NCBI RefSeq assembly: GCF_022374895.2
Contig: NZ_CP092423.2
Location: 4,216,001 to 4,280,000 of the forward strand
DNA length: 64,000 nt
Direction of reading: 5' to 3'
Source: Mycobacterium lentiflavum
Lineage (GTDB): Bacteria; Actinomycetota; Actinomycetes; Mycobacteriales; Mycobacteriaceae
In this document: piece after piece, positions 9,363 through 17,694 of the stretch
How positions within the stretch are numbered: the first letter of the stretch is position 1
How the letters are laid out: every line of letters begins with the position of its first letter
Made by a program: the position numbers and the translations under genes
The notes under the pieces: model-generated
Database searches by the model: none
What the model saw: the letters and a program-made list of their open reading frames with translations, nothing else
Told to the model about the DNA's origin: nothing

Positions 9363-9525
9363 GTTCGGATATGCCCCGCGGCGCGACGGCTGTCTCGACG
9401 GTGATCGCCGCATGGTCGGCGCGACTTCCGGCGATCATCATGAACCCGGCGACCGCGATCCCACCGATTACCGGAACGATCAGCAACCACCACCAAAGTT
9501 TGTCGGACCCGACTCGTATATTCAA
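9343..9525 (-). CDS. Possible small single-pass membrane protein (uncertain)
   Basis: Frame of 60 codons with TTG start at 9523-9525. The translation has a strong hydrophobic stretch (WWWLLIVPVIGGIAVAGFMM) preceded by a basic end and followed by a soluble tail, which looks like a true membrane segment rather than a GC-rich shadow. Against it: no ribosome site, a TTG start, and a 20-bp convergent overlap with the ligase gene. It would be divergent from the DUF222 gene and fills the otherwise empty 9363-9529 interval. Confidence 0.3.
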   Translation of the reverse strand: MNIRVGSDKLWWWLLIVPVIGGIAVAGFMMIAGSRADHAAITVETAVAPRGISELSPPGP

Positions 9526-9529
9526 ACTT

Positions 9530-10969
9530 ATGTTCGAGAGTTCCGAGGATGCCGCAGCCGTGATCGATCGGATCTGCGCGGCGTCGCTTGCGGAGAACCG
9601 GGCGGCCGGTGCGCGGCTTAAAGCGATCGGAGAACTCGACGTGCTGCGGCTGCGCGAGTGCGGGGAGCGGGAGTCCTGGGTGAGTGACACCTGGGACGCG
9701 ATTTCGGCGGAGGTCGCGGCGGCGCTGAATATCAGTCAAGCGCTCGCCTCGAGTTATCTCAACTATTCACGCGCCATGCGAAATCGGCTGCCCCGCATCG
9801 GCGCCGCGTTGATCGCCGGAGAGATCAGCTATTCGACGTTCCAGACGATCGTGTATCGCACGGACTTGATCGCCGACTCCGACGTCCTGGCAGCAGTCGA
9901 CGCGGAGCTCGCGAGGCGGGTACAACGATGGCCGTCGATGACTCGCGGCCGACTAAGCGCGGCGGTGGATCGAGTCGTCGCGCGGGCGGACCGCGACGCG
10001 GTGCGCCGCGTTCGCGAGCAGCAGACGGATCGCGAGTTCTCCCTCTGGGACGGCGGCAACGGCTTGACCGAGGTGTTCGGCCGACTCGTCACCACTGACG
10101 CCCGCGTGGTGGATGCACGGTTAAATGCATTGGTGCACAGCGTGTGTGACGGAGATACGCGCACTGTAAAGCAGCGCCGCGCCGATGCCTTGGCGGCGTT
10201 GGCGGCCGGTGCGGAAAGACTGCAATGCCGATGCGGGCAACCGACATGTCCGTCCGCCGCGTCACCCGCGCCGCCCAGTCCGGTGGTGATCCACGTCGTC
10301 GCCAACCAGTCCACCGTCGACGGCACTGCGCCTGAACCCGGCGCGGTCATCGGCACTGACACTCTGATCCCGGCCGAGCTGATTACGCAATTGGCCGAGT
10401 CGGCCAGGCTGCGGCCGCTGGTGCATCCCGGAACTGCACCGCCCGAACGCGGGTACGTCCCGTCGCGGGCACTGGCCGATTTCGTGCGCTGCCGCGATCT
10501 GACCTGCCGGTTCCCCGGCTGCGAGAAGCCGGCCACCGAGACCGATCTCGACCACACCATCCCGCATGCGCAAGGCGGCGCCACCCACGCATCGAACCTG
10601 AAATGCCTTTGCCGCCAACATCATTTGATGAAAACCTTCTGGGGGTGGCGCGATCGACAATTTTCCGACGGCACGGTGATCTGGACGTCGCCATCCGGGC
10701 GCACCTATGTGACCGCGCCGGGCAGCGCGTTGCTGTTTCCCGACTTGTGCGCACCCACCGCGGAGGTAACTGCGCACATTCGGCCCGGCCCCTGCACCGA
10801 TCGCGACGCCATGATGCCGCGCCGGCGGCGCACCCGGGCCGAGAACCGCGCCGACTACGTCACCGCCGAACGACGCCGTAACCGGCGAATCCGGGACAAA
10901 AATAGTTCGGCCGCAACACAACTCATCTCACAGTGTCGCCCGCCCGACGGCGAGCCACCGCCCTTTTAG
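9530..10969 (+). CDS. DUF222 / 13E12-family protein with HNH nuclease domain
   Basis: 479-aa member of the mycobacterial 13E12 repeat family. The N-terminal about 300 residues are DUF222 (AALNISQALASSYLNYSRAM, GEISYSTFQTIV). Residues about 319-375 are an HNH endonuclease with CRFPGCEKPATETDLDHTIP and LCRQHH, giving two Cys pairs and catalytic His. The ATG at 9530 was chosen because the family begins MFE and the frame upstream lacks family sequence. There is no clear ribosome site, so it may be nearly leaderless from a TATATT box at 9518-9523. In M. tuberculosis relatives serve as phage integration sites; no att duplication is visible here. The last 4 bp overlap the next minus-strand gene. Confidence 0.9.
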   Translation: MFESSEDAAAVIDRICAASLAENRAAGARLKAIGELDVLRLRECGERESWVSDTWDAISAEVAAALNISQALASSYLNYSRAMRNRLPRIGAALIAGEISYSTFQTIVYRTDLIADSDVLAAVDAELARRVQRWPSMTRGRLSAAVDRVVARADRDAVRRVREQQTDREFSLWDGGNGLTEVFGRLVTTDARVVDARLNALVHSVCDGDTRTVKQRRADALAALAAGAERLQCRCGQPTCPSAASPAPPSPVVIHVVANQSTVDGTAPEPGAVIGTDTLIPAELITQLAESARLRPLVHPGTAPPERGYVPSRALADFVRCRDLTCRFPGCEKPATETDLDHTIPHAQGGATHASNLKCLCRQHHLMKTFWGWRDRQFSDGTVIWTSPSGRTYVTAPGSALLFPDLCAPTAEVTAHIRPGPCTDRDAMMPRRRRTRAENRADYVTAERRRNRRIRDKNSSAATQLISQCRPPDGEPPPF

Positions 10970-11478
10970 ATGTGGTGGCCGAAGACGTCTTCCATGACTT
11001 CACCGACCGCCGCCAGCGAACGGCTGGAGTGCTGCTTGACGAGTACATGGCCACCCAGTACGACGAGCGCGATCGGCAGCTCGACGGCCCCAAATGCCAG
11101 CAGCGCAGTCAGTCCCGCGACGTAGACGATATCGTGCTTGTCGGGCCGGTGGAACTTTCCGATGGTTGGCAAGTCGATCGCCCGTGACTCCAGCTCCCGC
11201 AGGGTGCGCAGGCTCCGGGCACGCTTGGAGTTCGGGTGCGCCTCGGCGTAGGCCGCCCACCGCTGCGCGAAACTGGGTCCGAAACGGAGCTCTTCTTGCA
11301 GCTCTTCCTGTAGCTCTTCGTGCAACTCGTCGTGGAGCTCATCATGCAGCTCGTCGTGCAGCTCTTCGTGCAACTCGTCGTGCAGTTCGTCATGTAACTT
11401 GTCTGAGTCGGAATCCGTTGCAGCCGAGTTGATTTCGTCGGCGTCGTTGTCCTTTTTGTCTTCGTCCAGCGTGGTCAT
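10966..11478 (-). CDS. Membrane protein with His/Glu tetrapeptide-repeat helix
   Basis: 170-aa protein of unknown function. After an acidic start (residues 1-27) come nine tandem tetrads at residues 28-63: seven of the form L-H-(D/E)-E and two L-Q-E-E. A conserved-looking region follows (FAQRWAAYAEAHPNS), then one or two membrane segments (IVYVAGLTALLAFGAVELPI, ALVVLGGHVLV). Seven histidines spaced i, i+4 with carboxylates between them are a classic helical metal-binding pattern. The gene lies 27 bp downstream of the P-type ATPase and is probably in its operon, suggesting a metal-buffering or adaptor role (inference). HDEL here is not an ER signal. Confidence 0.85.
   Translation of the reverse strand: MTTLDEDKKDNDADEINSAATDSDSDKLHDELHDELHEELHDELHDELHDELHEELQEELQEELRFGPSFAQRWAAYAEAHPNSKRARSLRTLRELESRAIDLPTIGKFHRPDKHDIVYVAGLTALLAFGAVELPIALVVLGGHVLVKQHSSRSLAAVGEVMEDVFGHHI
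11287..11397. repeat. Tandem 12-bp coding repeat (L-H-D-E tetrads)
   Basis: Nine 12-bp units plus one leucine codon inside the preceding gene, read on the minus strand. On the plus strand the units look like CAGCTCGTCGTG with variation mostly at third codon positions. Synonymous differences between units suggest an old, protein-level conserved array rather than recent slippage, though copy number could still vary between strains. Confidence 0.9.
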
Positions 11479-11505
11479 GTCAGTCTCTCTTCGTTGTGTC
11501 GTCGG

Positions 11506-14500
11506 TCAACCGGCTGGTGTGAGTTCCAGTTGGGGTGCCCGGTCACCCTTGGCGCCATTGCCGCTGTCCATACCCGGGAGCTCCTGGGCCCACGTCGTGA
11601 GCGAGCCCACCATGTTGTTCAAGACGTTGTCGGCCTCCCCGCCGTACTTCGAGACGCGTTTCCCGATCATCGACGCCATCCGGATCAACAGGTCCGGCTT
11701 GGCGGCCGTGAGCACGGTCAGCGCCGCGGCCGGGGCCACACCTTCGATCCACCCGAGCGGACCCAGCGGCACGCAACCGACGAGTTGGCTCAGACCCGGG
11801 GTAGTGATCAGTGCGGCCATCGCAACGAAAGTGCCTGCGACAGTGCTGACCACGAGCGGATCGCGCGAATCCAGCAACGTCTGCCCGAGCTGCGTGGTGA
11901 CCAGGCCCACCAGACCGACCGTCGCCGCACGCTGCGGGGCGGCGCGGGTAAAGGTGGCCAGGCTCCACGAGGCGCTTGCTCCAATCGTGGTGGCGGCACC
12001 CCGGATAGCGACCGTCTCCATCAGATCGTCCATGTTGATCCCGCGCTCCGACGGCGGTCGCATGTTGCGCACCGCGCTCACCGCGACGGCCGTCGTGGGG
12101 AACACGTCGGTCAGGATGTTCACCAGCAGGATCTGCCGTGCGGTCAGCGGCGCCATGCCCCGGACCATCGTCCCGTACATGTTGAAAGCCACTTCACCGG
12201 CATTGCCGCCCAACAACATTCCAACCGCGGCCTGCGCCTGCTGCCACAGCCGGTGTCCCTCCTCGATCGCCTCGAGAAGGCTTCCGACGCGACCCTCGGT
12301 CAGCACCACGTCCGCGGCGCCGCGCGCCGGGTCGCTGCCGTGCGAGGACACACCCACGCCCACGGCCGCTGCACGGATGGCCGCGGCGTCATTCGCGCCG
12401 TCGCCCACCATCGCGGTCACGATCCCGGAATTGCTGATCTGCTGGACGATCTGGACCTTCTGCTCGGGCGACATACGCGCATAGATCACGTTGGTCTTGA
12501 CGACCTCGGCCCGCTCGGCGATCGACAACCGCTCCCAGCGCGCCCCGGTGATGATGCAGTCCTCGGGGACGTCGAGCCCGATCTCGCGGGCGATGGCGCG
12601 GGCGGTGGCCGGGTGGTCACCGGTGATCACGCGCACACCGATGTCCCGCTTAGCCAACCCGAGCAGGAGCTCCCGGGCGTCGGACCGCGGTGTGTCGGTG
12701 ATCCCGAGGAAGCCCAGCAGGCGAAGTCCGCTGCGGCACAACGGTTCCAGCCCCTTCTCCTGCGCGACCTCGAGCTCATCCTCCGTCAGCGTCTTGTCGG
12801 CGACCGCGATCACCCGAAGGCCCTGCGTCGCCATCCCGTGGACGTGTGCCAACAGCTCCTCGCGAAGGTCGTCGTCTTGACCCTCGACGCATGCCGAGAG
12901 GACGATTTCCGGTCCACCCTTGACCGCCAGGGTGTCACCGTCCAGTCCTGCCGCGTAGGCCCGGCCGGCGCGGAACGGCAATTCGCGGTCGCGCTTCGGC
13001 TGGCTTCCGGCCCGGTTTACCACCGCGGCGTCCGTCGCCTGCAGCGGAGCGTGCTCGGTCAGCGCCACCGGGGTCGCCAGCGCCGCTCGCTCGAGAATCA
13101 CGTCCTCGTCGAAACCCGGCTGTGCGGAGATATTCGTTACCACCAACCGGTTTTCGCTGAGCGTTCCGGTCTTGTCGAAGCAGACCACCTCGACGCGACC
13201 CAGCGTCTCGACCGACCGCGGCGCGCGGACCAGAACGTTGCGCTCGGTCAATCGCCTGGCCGCCTCGCGCTGAGCCAACGTCGCCACCAACGGGAGGCCT
13301 TCCGGCACCGCGGCAACCGCGCAGTACACCCCGCTGGTAACGGCCTCCTTGATGCCCGATCCTCGCAGCAATGCGGTGGCGATCACGCCCACACCACCGG
13401 TGAGGGTCCACGGCAGCACTTTCGCGGTGACCGCGGCCAGTTGCGCGTGCAGCCCCACCTCGTCGCGCCGCCGCGGAGCCAGCGCCATGGCCCGGCCCGC
13501 CGCGGTCGCGTCGCCGACCGCGACGACCACCGCGCGACACACGCCGCTGAGTACGGTCGAGCCCTCATAGATCATGCAGGCGCGTTCGGCCAGCGGACGA
13601 CCCGGCGTCGGTGCGGGGTGCTTGGTCACCGGCAACGACTCACCGGTCAGCGACGATTCGTCGACCTCGACCGCAACCGCGCTCAGCACCCGGGCATCGG
13701 CGGGGACCAGCTCGCCGGACCGGACCTCGATGATGGTTCCCGGCGTCAATTGCTCGGTGGGTATCAACTCGAACTGGTCGGCGCCGGTAACGATGCGCGC
13801 CGGCGGCGTCTGGGCACTGAGCATCCTGTTCAGCTGACGATCCGAGCTGAGGCGCTGCGCCGCGGCAATCGCGGCGCTACCAACGAGCACGATCCCGACG
13901 AGCACACCGTCCATCGGCGAACCGACGAGCGCGCTCGCCATGGCACCGGTGGCAAGGATCGGGGTGAGCGGATCCTGCATCTCGTGCCACATCGCGTCCA
14001 CGACTTCTCTACCGCTGTCCGCGAATCTGGCGGCCAGCGCCTGCATCCCGGTCTTCGGCAGCTGTGCCACCGCAGCGACGGGACCGGTGGAGTCGGCGAG
14101 TTCAGGCCACAGCACCCGAATCTGTTCCTGCGCCTGGTCGGCATCCAGCGCATGCCATTCGGTGTCAGAGGCGGCGGCCGGATCGGGCTGCATCGCCACA
14201 CCCCGCCCGATCACGTATCCGGGGATGAGCGCGATGGCGGCCGCCGCGATGCTGGGGCGCACGCCCGCTGCCCGAACCCCGGGCAACAGCGTCAGCGAAC
14301 CCAGAAGCGTTCCGGCGGCCGCCAACTCGACGCCTCGCCGCGCGGCCGATTTGGCCGCGGGGATCGCATCGATAATTCGGCAGGCAACCTTCAGATTCGG
14401 GATCAGGACGTCGGCCGTCCACGCGGGTGCCGCCCGCCCAGCGGGCCAAACCCCCAGCGCGAGGTCCGCGGCCGCGAAGGCAAGCCGAAGGTCACGCCCG

Positions 14501-15942
14501 ATCACGGCGACGATCTTCCCGTCGGCCTGCAATTGCCGGACCGCCCCGAAGATGGTGAGGTCGACGTCGTCGCTGTCGAACGGCAGCAGTTCGTCGAATG
14601 TCCCGCGCAGATGGCCAGCATCGGCCTGATCAACCGAGATGAGCCGGAGATCGGCGGCACGCGCCGCGGCCATCAGCGGTTCGGCGTACGGGTCGGCGTT
14701 GCGCGCCACCACGACCTCGAGGTCCTCCAGCTCGGGCAGCTGATGCGCGGGCGACAACGAGCAGCCGGTGTGCACGCCCGGGCCGAGCAGGCCGTCGTTG
14801 ACATCCGTTTGGGCGCACTGCCATACCTTCGTGCGCAGTTCGCCGTCGACGCCGCTGATCTCGGCGACGCGCATGGTCTCACCGATCAGCACCGCGGGCT
14901 CGACGATCAGCACATCGACACCGTCGAGGCGGCGGATCGCGTCGGGTCGCATCACCAGGGTGTGGTGGTAGCGGTTCAGGCCGGCGCAGAACGTGGTGGC
15001 GAACGACTCACGGGCGTAGTTCAGGGCGCGCGGCGCGGCGACGATGACCGCCTCGCTGGCCAGCATCGCGCCGCCGCTGACGGTCAGGGCGATGGCGCCG
15101 GCAAGGCCCGCCGCGGTTGCTGCACGGGCGTAGTTCTCCGACGAGGTGTCCGGCACCGGGCGGGGCCGTGACGTTTCCGGGTGCGGGTCACACTGCGCGC
15201 TGAGCGCCAGGTGGGGTTCGTGCTCGTTCCAGGCTTCCACGGCCGACAGCGCCTCAATGAGGCGCAGGCTACGAAGGCACATGTCGGCGGCGATCACCGA
15301 CGGGGTGTGGCCGAGCGACTGGGTGACGGCGGTGCCCAACGCGAGCAGTGCATCGGCGCGCCCGCGCCCGAGGGCCCGCTCGAACACCCGTCGGACGTCG
15401 GGCTGCGCCTCGGCGAAAGTGGTCGCGGCGGCGAAGGCCCGCGGCAATCTCGGCATCCGCGTCACCTGCAAGAACGTGGTCACGCCGAGCGAGATGGCCT
15501 TGGCCCCCAGCAGGCTCATCCGGTTGACGACCTCCGCGCCGTCCCCGGGGATATCGATCACCGGCAACCGGTCAGGAGTCCGTGGGGGCTCGTCAGCCGG
15601 CATGTTTCGATCGGCTTTGGCGGTGAAGGCCCGCTCGATTGCCTCCACCATCAGCGCCAAATCGTCTACGGTAGGCCCATTTTCGTCAATGTCGACGATC
15701 AGGCGCGACAGCGGCCAGTTCACCTGGGTGCGTGCGACACCGATGGTGCTGCCGATCGTCCTCTGCAGGACGGTCTCGTACTCGGACGAGCGGGCACCCT
15801 CAGGCATACGCAGCTCGATCCACCCCCGGCCATTGCCGGACCAGCGGCGGCGGGGACGGTCCCCGCCCAACAACTCAGCTGCCGCGGCTGCGCCGCCTGC
15901 GACCACCATTCGAAGCCCCGAGACGATCGGCTCGATGACCAT
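11506..15942 (-). CDS. Giant P-type cation ATPase of the CtpH/CtpI type
   Basis: 1478-aa cation-transporting ATPase. The C-terminal half is a full P2-like pump: TGES actuator motif near residue 767, PEGLP membrane motif, phosphorylated DKTGTLSENR near 922, the GDGAND hinge near 1180, and several terminal membrane segments. The first about 600 residues look like a second, degenerate half: membrane stretches and a HAD-like section starting DVLIVEPAVLIGE near residue 342, where the phospho-Asp is replaced. Such long bipartite pumps are known in mycobacteria (CtpH, CtpI); transported ion unresolved, possibly Ca2+ or another divalent cation. ATG at 15940-15942; the His-repeat protein follows at 27 bp. 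Confidence 0.9.
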   Translation of the reverse strand: MVIEPIVSGLRMVVAGGAAAAAELLGGDRPRRRWSGNGRGWIELRMPEGARSSEYETVLQRTIGSTIGVARTQVNWPLSRLIVDIDENGPTVDDLALMVEAIERAFTAKADRNMPADEPPRTPDRLPVIDIPGDGAEVVNRMSLLGAKAISLGVTTFLQVTRMPRLPRAFAAATTFAEAQPDVRRVFERALGRGRADALLALGTAVTQSLGHTPSVIAADMCLRSLRLIEALSAVEAWNEHEPHLALSAQCDPHPETSRPRPVPDTSSENYARAATAAGLAGAIALTVSGGAMLASEAVIVAAPRALNYARESFATTFCAGLNRYHHTLVMRPDAIRRLDGVDVLIVEPAVLIGETMRVAEISGVDGELRTKVWQCAQTDVNDGLLGPGVHTGCSLSPAHQLPELEDLEVVVARNADPYAEPLMAAARAADLRLISVDQADAGHLRGTFDELLPFDSDDVDLTIFGAVRQLQADGKIVAVIGRDLRLAFAAADLALGVWPAGRAAPAWTADVLIPNLKVACRIIDAIPAAKSAARRGVELAAAGTLLGSLTLLPGVRAAGVRPSIAAAAIALIPGYVIGRGVAMQPDPAAASDTEWHALDADQAQEQIRVLWPELADSTGPVAAVAQLPKTGMQALAARFADSGREVVDAMWHEMQDPLTPILATGAMASALVGSPMDGVLVGIVLVGSAAIAAAQRLSSDRQLNRMLSAQTPPARIVTGADQFELIPTEQLTPGTIIEVRSGELVPADARVLSAVAVEVDESSLTGESLPVTKHPAPTPGRPLAERACMIYEGSTVLSGVCRAVVVAVGDATAAGRAMALAPRRRDEVGLHAQLAAVTAKVLPWTLTGGVGVIATALLRGSGIKEAVTSGVYCAVAAVPEGLPLVATLAQREAARRLTERNVLVRAPRSVETLGRVEVVCFDKTGTLSENRLVVTNISAQPGFDEDVILERAALATPVALTEHAPLQATDAAVVNRAGSQPKRDRELPFRAGRAYAAGLDGDTLAVKGGPEIVLSACVEGQDDDLREELLAHVHGMATQGLRVIAVADKTLTEDELEVAQEKGLEPLCRSGLRLLGFLGITDTPRSDARELLLGLAKRDIGVRVITGDHPATARAIAREIGLDVPEDCIITGARWERLSIAERAEVVKTNVIYARMSPEQKVQIVQQISNSGIVTAMVGDGANDAAAIRAAAVGVGVSSHGSDPARGAADVVLTEGRVGSLLEAIEEGHRLWQQAQAAVGMLLGGNAGEVAFNMYGTMVRGMAPLTARQILLVNILTDVFPTTAVAVSAVRNMRPPSERGINMDDLMETVAIRGAATTIGASASWSLATFTRAAPQRAATVGLVGLVTTQLGQTLLDSRDPLVVSTVAGTFVAMAALITTPGLSQLVGCVPLGPLGWIEGVAPAAALTVLTAAKPDLLIRMASMIGKRVSKYGGEADNVLNNMVGSLTTWAQELPGMDSGNGAKGDRAPQLELTPAG

Positions 15943-16136
15943 AGTGCGCTTTACGCCCTCTCGCGATAGTTAGCTTTGACATTGCAGATTCACGCAGCAG
16001 ACTCGTCGAAGTAGTACGTGCGTGCTACACCGTAAGGACTAAGAGGATCTAAGAGCGCGACTTAGAGCTTCCGAAAAGCAAACGGACGACAAATTATTGG
16101 CCACGCGCGCAACAATTCGAATCTTGGGAGGTCACA
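15943..16136. promoter_or_regulatory. Divergent promoter region with CTAAG/CTTAG repeats
   Basis: 194-bp region between the ATPase (minus) and a small membrane protein (plus). CTAAG occurs at 16039-16043 and 16049-16053, and its inverse CTTAG at 16061-16065, making a direct plus an inverted repeat at 10- to 12-bp spacing, one helical turn apart. This layout suits a dimeric regulator; none is encoded adjacent. Confidence 0.4.
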
Positions 16137-16469
16137 GTGACGCTCATCGAACGAGCCACGAAATCGGCGAACTCGGTTGCCGACCAAACGGTTTCAACAG
16201 TTAGCCAGATCGGGACCGCGGTCGCCGAGGGCGTCGTTGTTACGACGAGGGACATTCGCGCCGGAATGCGGGAGGGCCACATCCGCCCCCGGACCGCCGT
16301 CGTCGCCGCGGCCGTCGGCCTGATCGCCGTCGTCGAATGGCCCATTCTGCTCGCTGCCGGCGGTGTCGCGCTGCTCGCCAGCAAACTGAAGAAGCGGTCT
16401 CCCGAGCCCGAAACCGAGGGCGCAACCGTGATCGAGACGATCGACATCGAGACCGAAACCCCCGAATAG
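16137..16469 (+). CDS. Small membrane protein, unknown function
   Basis: 110 aa with GTG start at 16137; GGGAGG at 16126-16131 is an ideal ribosome site five bases away. Residues 1-50 form an amphipathic helix-rich section (SVADQTVSTVSQIGTAVAEG), 55-82 one membrane segment (TAVVAAAVGLIAVVEWPILL, then AAGGVALL), followed by KLKKRS and an acidic Thr/Glu tail. It shares its promoter region with the P-type ATPase, so a related role such as ion or envelope stress is possible. No family recognised. Confidence 0.75.
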   Translation: MTLIERATKSANSVADQTVSTVSQIGTAVAEGVVVTTRDIRAGMREGHIRPRTAVVAAAVGLIAVVEWPILLAAGGVALLASKLKKRSPEPETEGATVIETIDIETETPE

Positions 16470-16589
16470 GCGTCCGCCCTCCCCCGGCGGCCGGGCACCC
16501 CGGCGGCCGACACCTCACGACGCCCTGGCCCGCGCGGTAACCTCATTCTCGACGCGCACGCATGCGCGACGGAAGGGGACCTAGCGCAC

Positions 16590-17618
16590 ATGACCGCCCC
16601 CAGCGATGAAGCCGAGGTGACGCGCGGCGACCGCTTCATCAAGACGGCCGTGGAGATCCTGCGTGAGACCGGGCGCACCGACTTCACCGTCCAGGAGATC
16701 GTCGCCCGCTCCAAGACCTCGCTACGGGCCTTCTACCAGCATTTCAGCAGCAAGGACGAGCTGCTGCTCGCGCTTTTCGACAGGACCATTTCGCAATCGG
16801 TTCAGACCTGGCGTGCCGAGACCGACGGGCTGGACAGCACATCCGCGCTGAAGCTGTTGCTCGACCGCATTAGCCAGCAACCGGAATCGAGCACGCAGGA
16901 CAGCCTCAACCGGGCGTTGGGCCTGTATAACCAACATCTGGCGGAAACCCGTCCCCGCGAATACGCGCGCGTGCTATCCCCCTTACACCAACTGATTCGC
17001 GACATCGTCGGGCAAGGCATCACCGAGGGGGTGTTCAACCCGGGGCTCGATGTCGGCGCGTCGGCGGCCATCGTCATGCAGGCGATGGTGGGAGGGCAGC
17101 GGTTGCATTGGCTGGGCACCGAGTTGAACGGAACCCCGGTCGACGCCGGCCAGCTGTACGACTTCATCAGCCGCGCGCTCGGCATCCGCGACACCGACGA
17201 CGAAACCGGCCCGCCCACCCTGGCCGAGCTGTTCGCCCAAATCGGCCTGCGGGCGGGCTCCCGCAACGGCGAATTCGCGATGACAATGCCGGTAAGTCCG
17301 AACGTGGTCAACACTTCTGGGGCGCTGCAGGGTGGGCTGATCGCCACCCTCGTCGACGTCGCGGGCGGCCAGTATGGGCTGGATTTTCTGGAGCCGGGCA
17401 CCACCATGACGACCGCGGATCTGTTCGTCCGCTACCTGCGCCCGATCCGCCAAGGCGCCGCGTTCGCGGTGCCCCGGATGCTGCGCGCCGGCCGGCGGGC
17501 GATGGTCATGCAGGTCGACATCTACGGCGACGGTGACGACGAGGTGGCCGCGACGGCGACGGTGAATTTCGCCATCATCAACGGCGCGACACCCAAGGGT
17601 CTGCGGGCGGACACCTAA
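16590..17618 (+). CDS. TetR repressor fused to PaaI-type hotdog (thioesterase-like) domain
   Basis: 342-aa two-domain protein. Residues about 14-70 are the TetR helix-turn-helix (TDFTVQEIVARSKTSLRAFY, then QHFSSKDELL); 70-200 the TetR core; about 210-340 a PaaI/hotdog fold (NTSGALQGGLIATLVDVAGG, then MTTADLFVRYLRPIR). In active PaaI enzymes the HGG motif starts with His; here it is Gln (LQGG), while the following Asp is kept. The domain may bind acyl-CoA as a sensor or have weak activity. GGAAGGGGA at 16571-16579 supports the ATG at 16590. A perfect palindrome lies 25 bp after the stop, before the amidohydrolase it probably regulates. Confidence 0.87.
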   Translation: MTAPSDEAEVTRGDRFIKTAVEILRETGRTDFTVQEIVARSKTSLRAFYQHFSSKDELLLALFDRTISQSVQTWRAETDGLDSTSALKLLLDRISQQPESSTQDSLNRALGLYNQHLAETRPREYARVLSPLHQLIRDIVGQGITEGVFNPGLDVGASAAIVMQAMVGGQRLHWLGTELNGTPVDAGQLYDFISRALGIRDTDDETGPPTLAELFAQIGLRAGSRNGEFAMTMPVSPNVVNTSGALQGGLIATLVDVAGGQYGLDFLEPGTTMTTADLFVRYLRPIRQGAAFAVPRMLRAGRRAMVMQVDIYGDGDDEVAATATVNFAIINGATPKGLRADT

Positions 17619-17643
17619 CGCCGGTACACGGTATTGCGCAAGA

Positions 17644-17662
17644 GTGGTAACGTCATTACCAC
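17644..17662. promoter_or_regulatory. Perfect inverted repeat, probable TetR operator
   Basis: GTGGTAA-CGTCA-TTACCAC: two 7-bp arms with a 5-bp spacer, between the TetR-hotdog gene and the amidohydrolase start at 17695. Size and symmetry fit a TetR dimer site. Binding by the adjacent regulator is inference. Confidence 0.6.
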
Positions 17663-17694
17663 CCAACGAGAATCCAGCCCTCAAGGAGATCGCT

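Noticed and set aside
9530..10969. DUF222/HNH gene as a sign of a prophage or insertion element
   Set aside because: No integrase, transposase, att duplication or terminal repeats nearby; the family is chromosomal and abundant in mycobacteria.
11287..11397. HDEL repeats as endoplasmic-reticulum retention signals
   Set aside because: The motif is internal and the organism is bacterial; metal binding is the sensible reading.
11280..11400. CRISPR-like repeat array
   Set aside because: Units are contiguous 12-bp coding repeats without spacers, in frame with a protein.
11494..15171. Very long plus-strand open frame (1225 codons) opposite the P-type ATPase
   Set aside because: Composition is Arg/His/Gly-rich without domains; it is the antisense shadow of a GC-rich gene whose minus-strand product has all P-type ATPase motifs.
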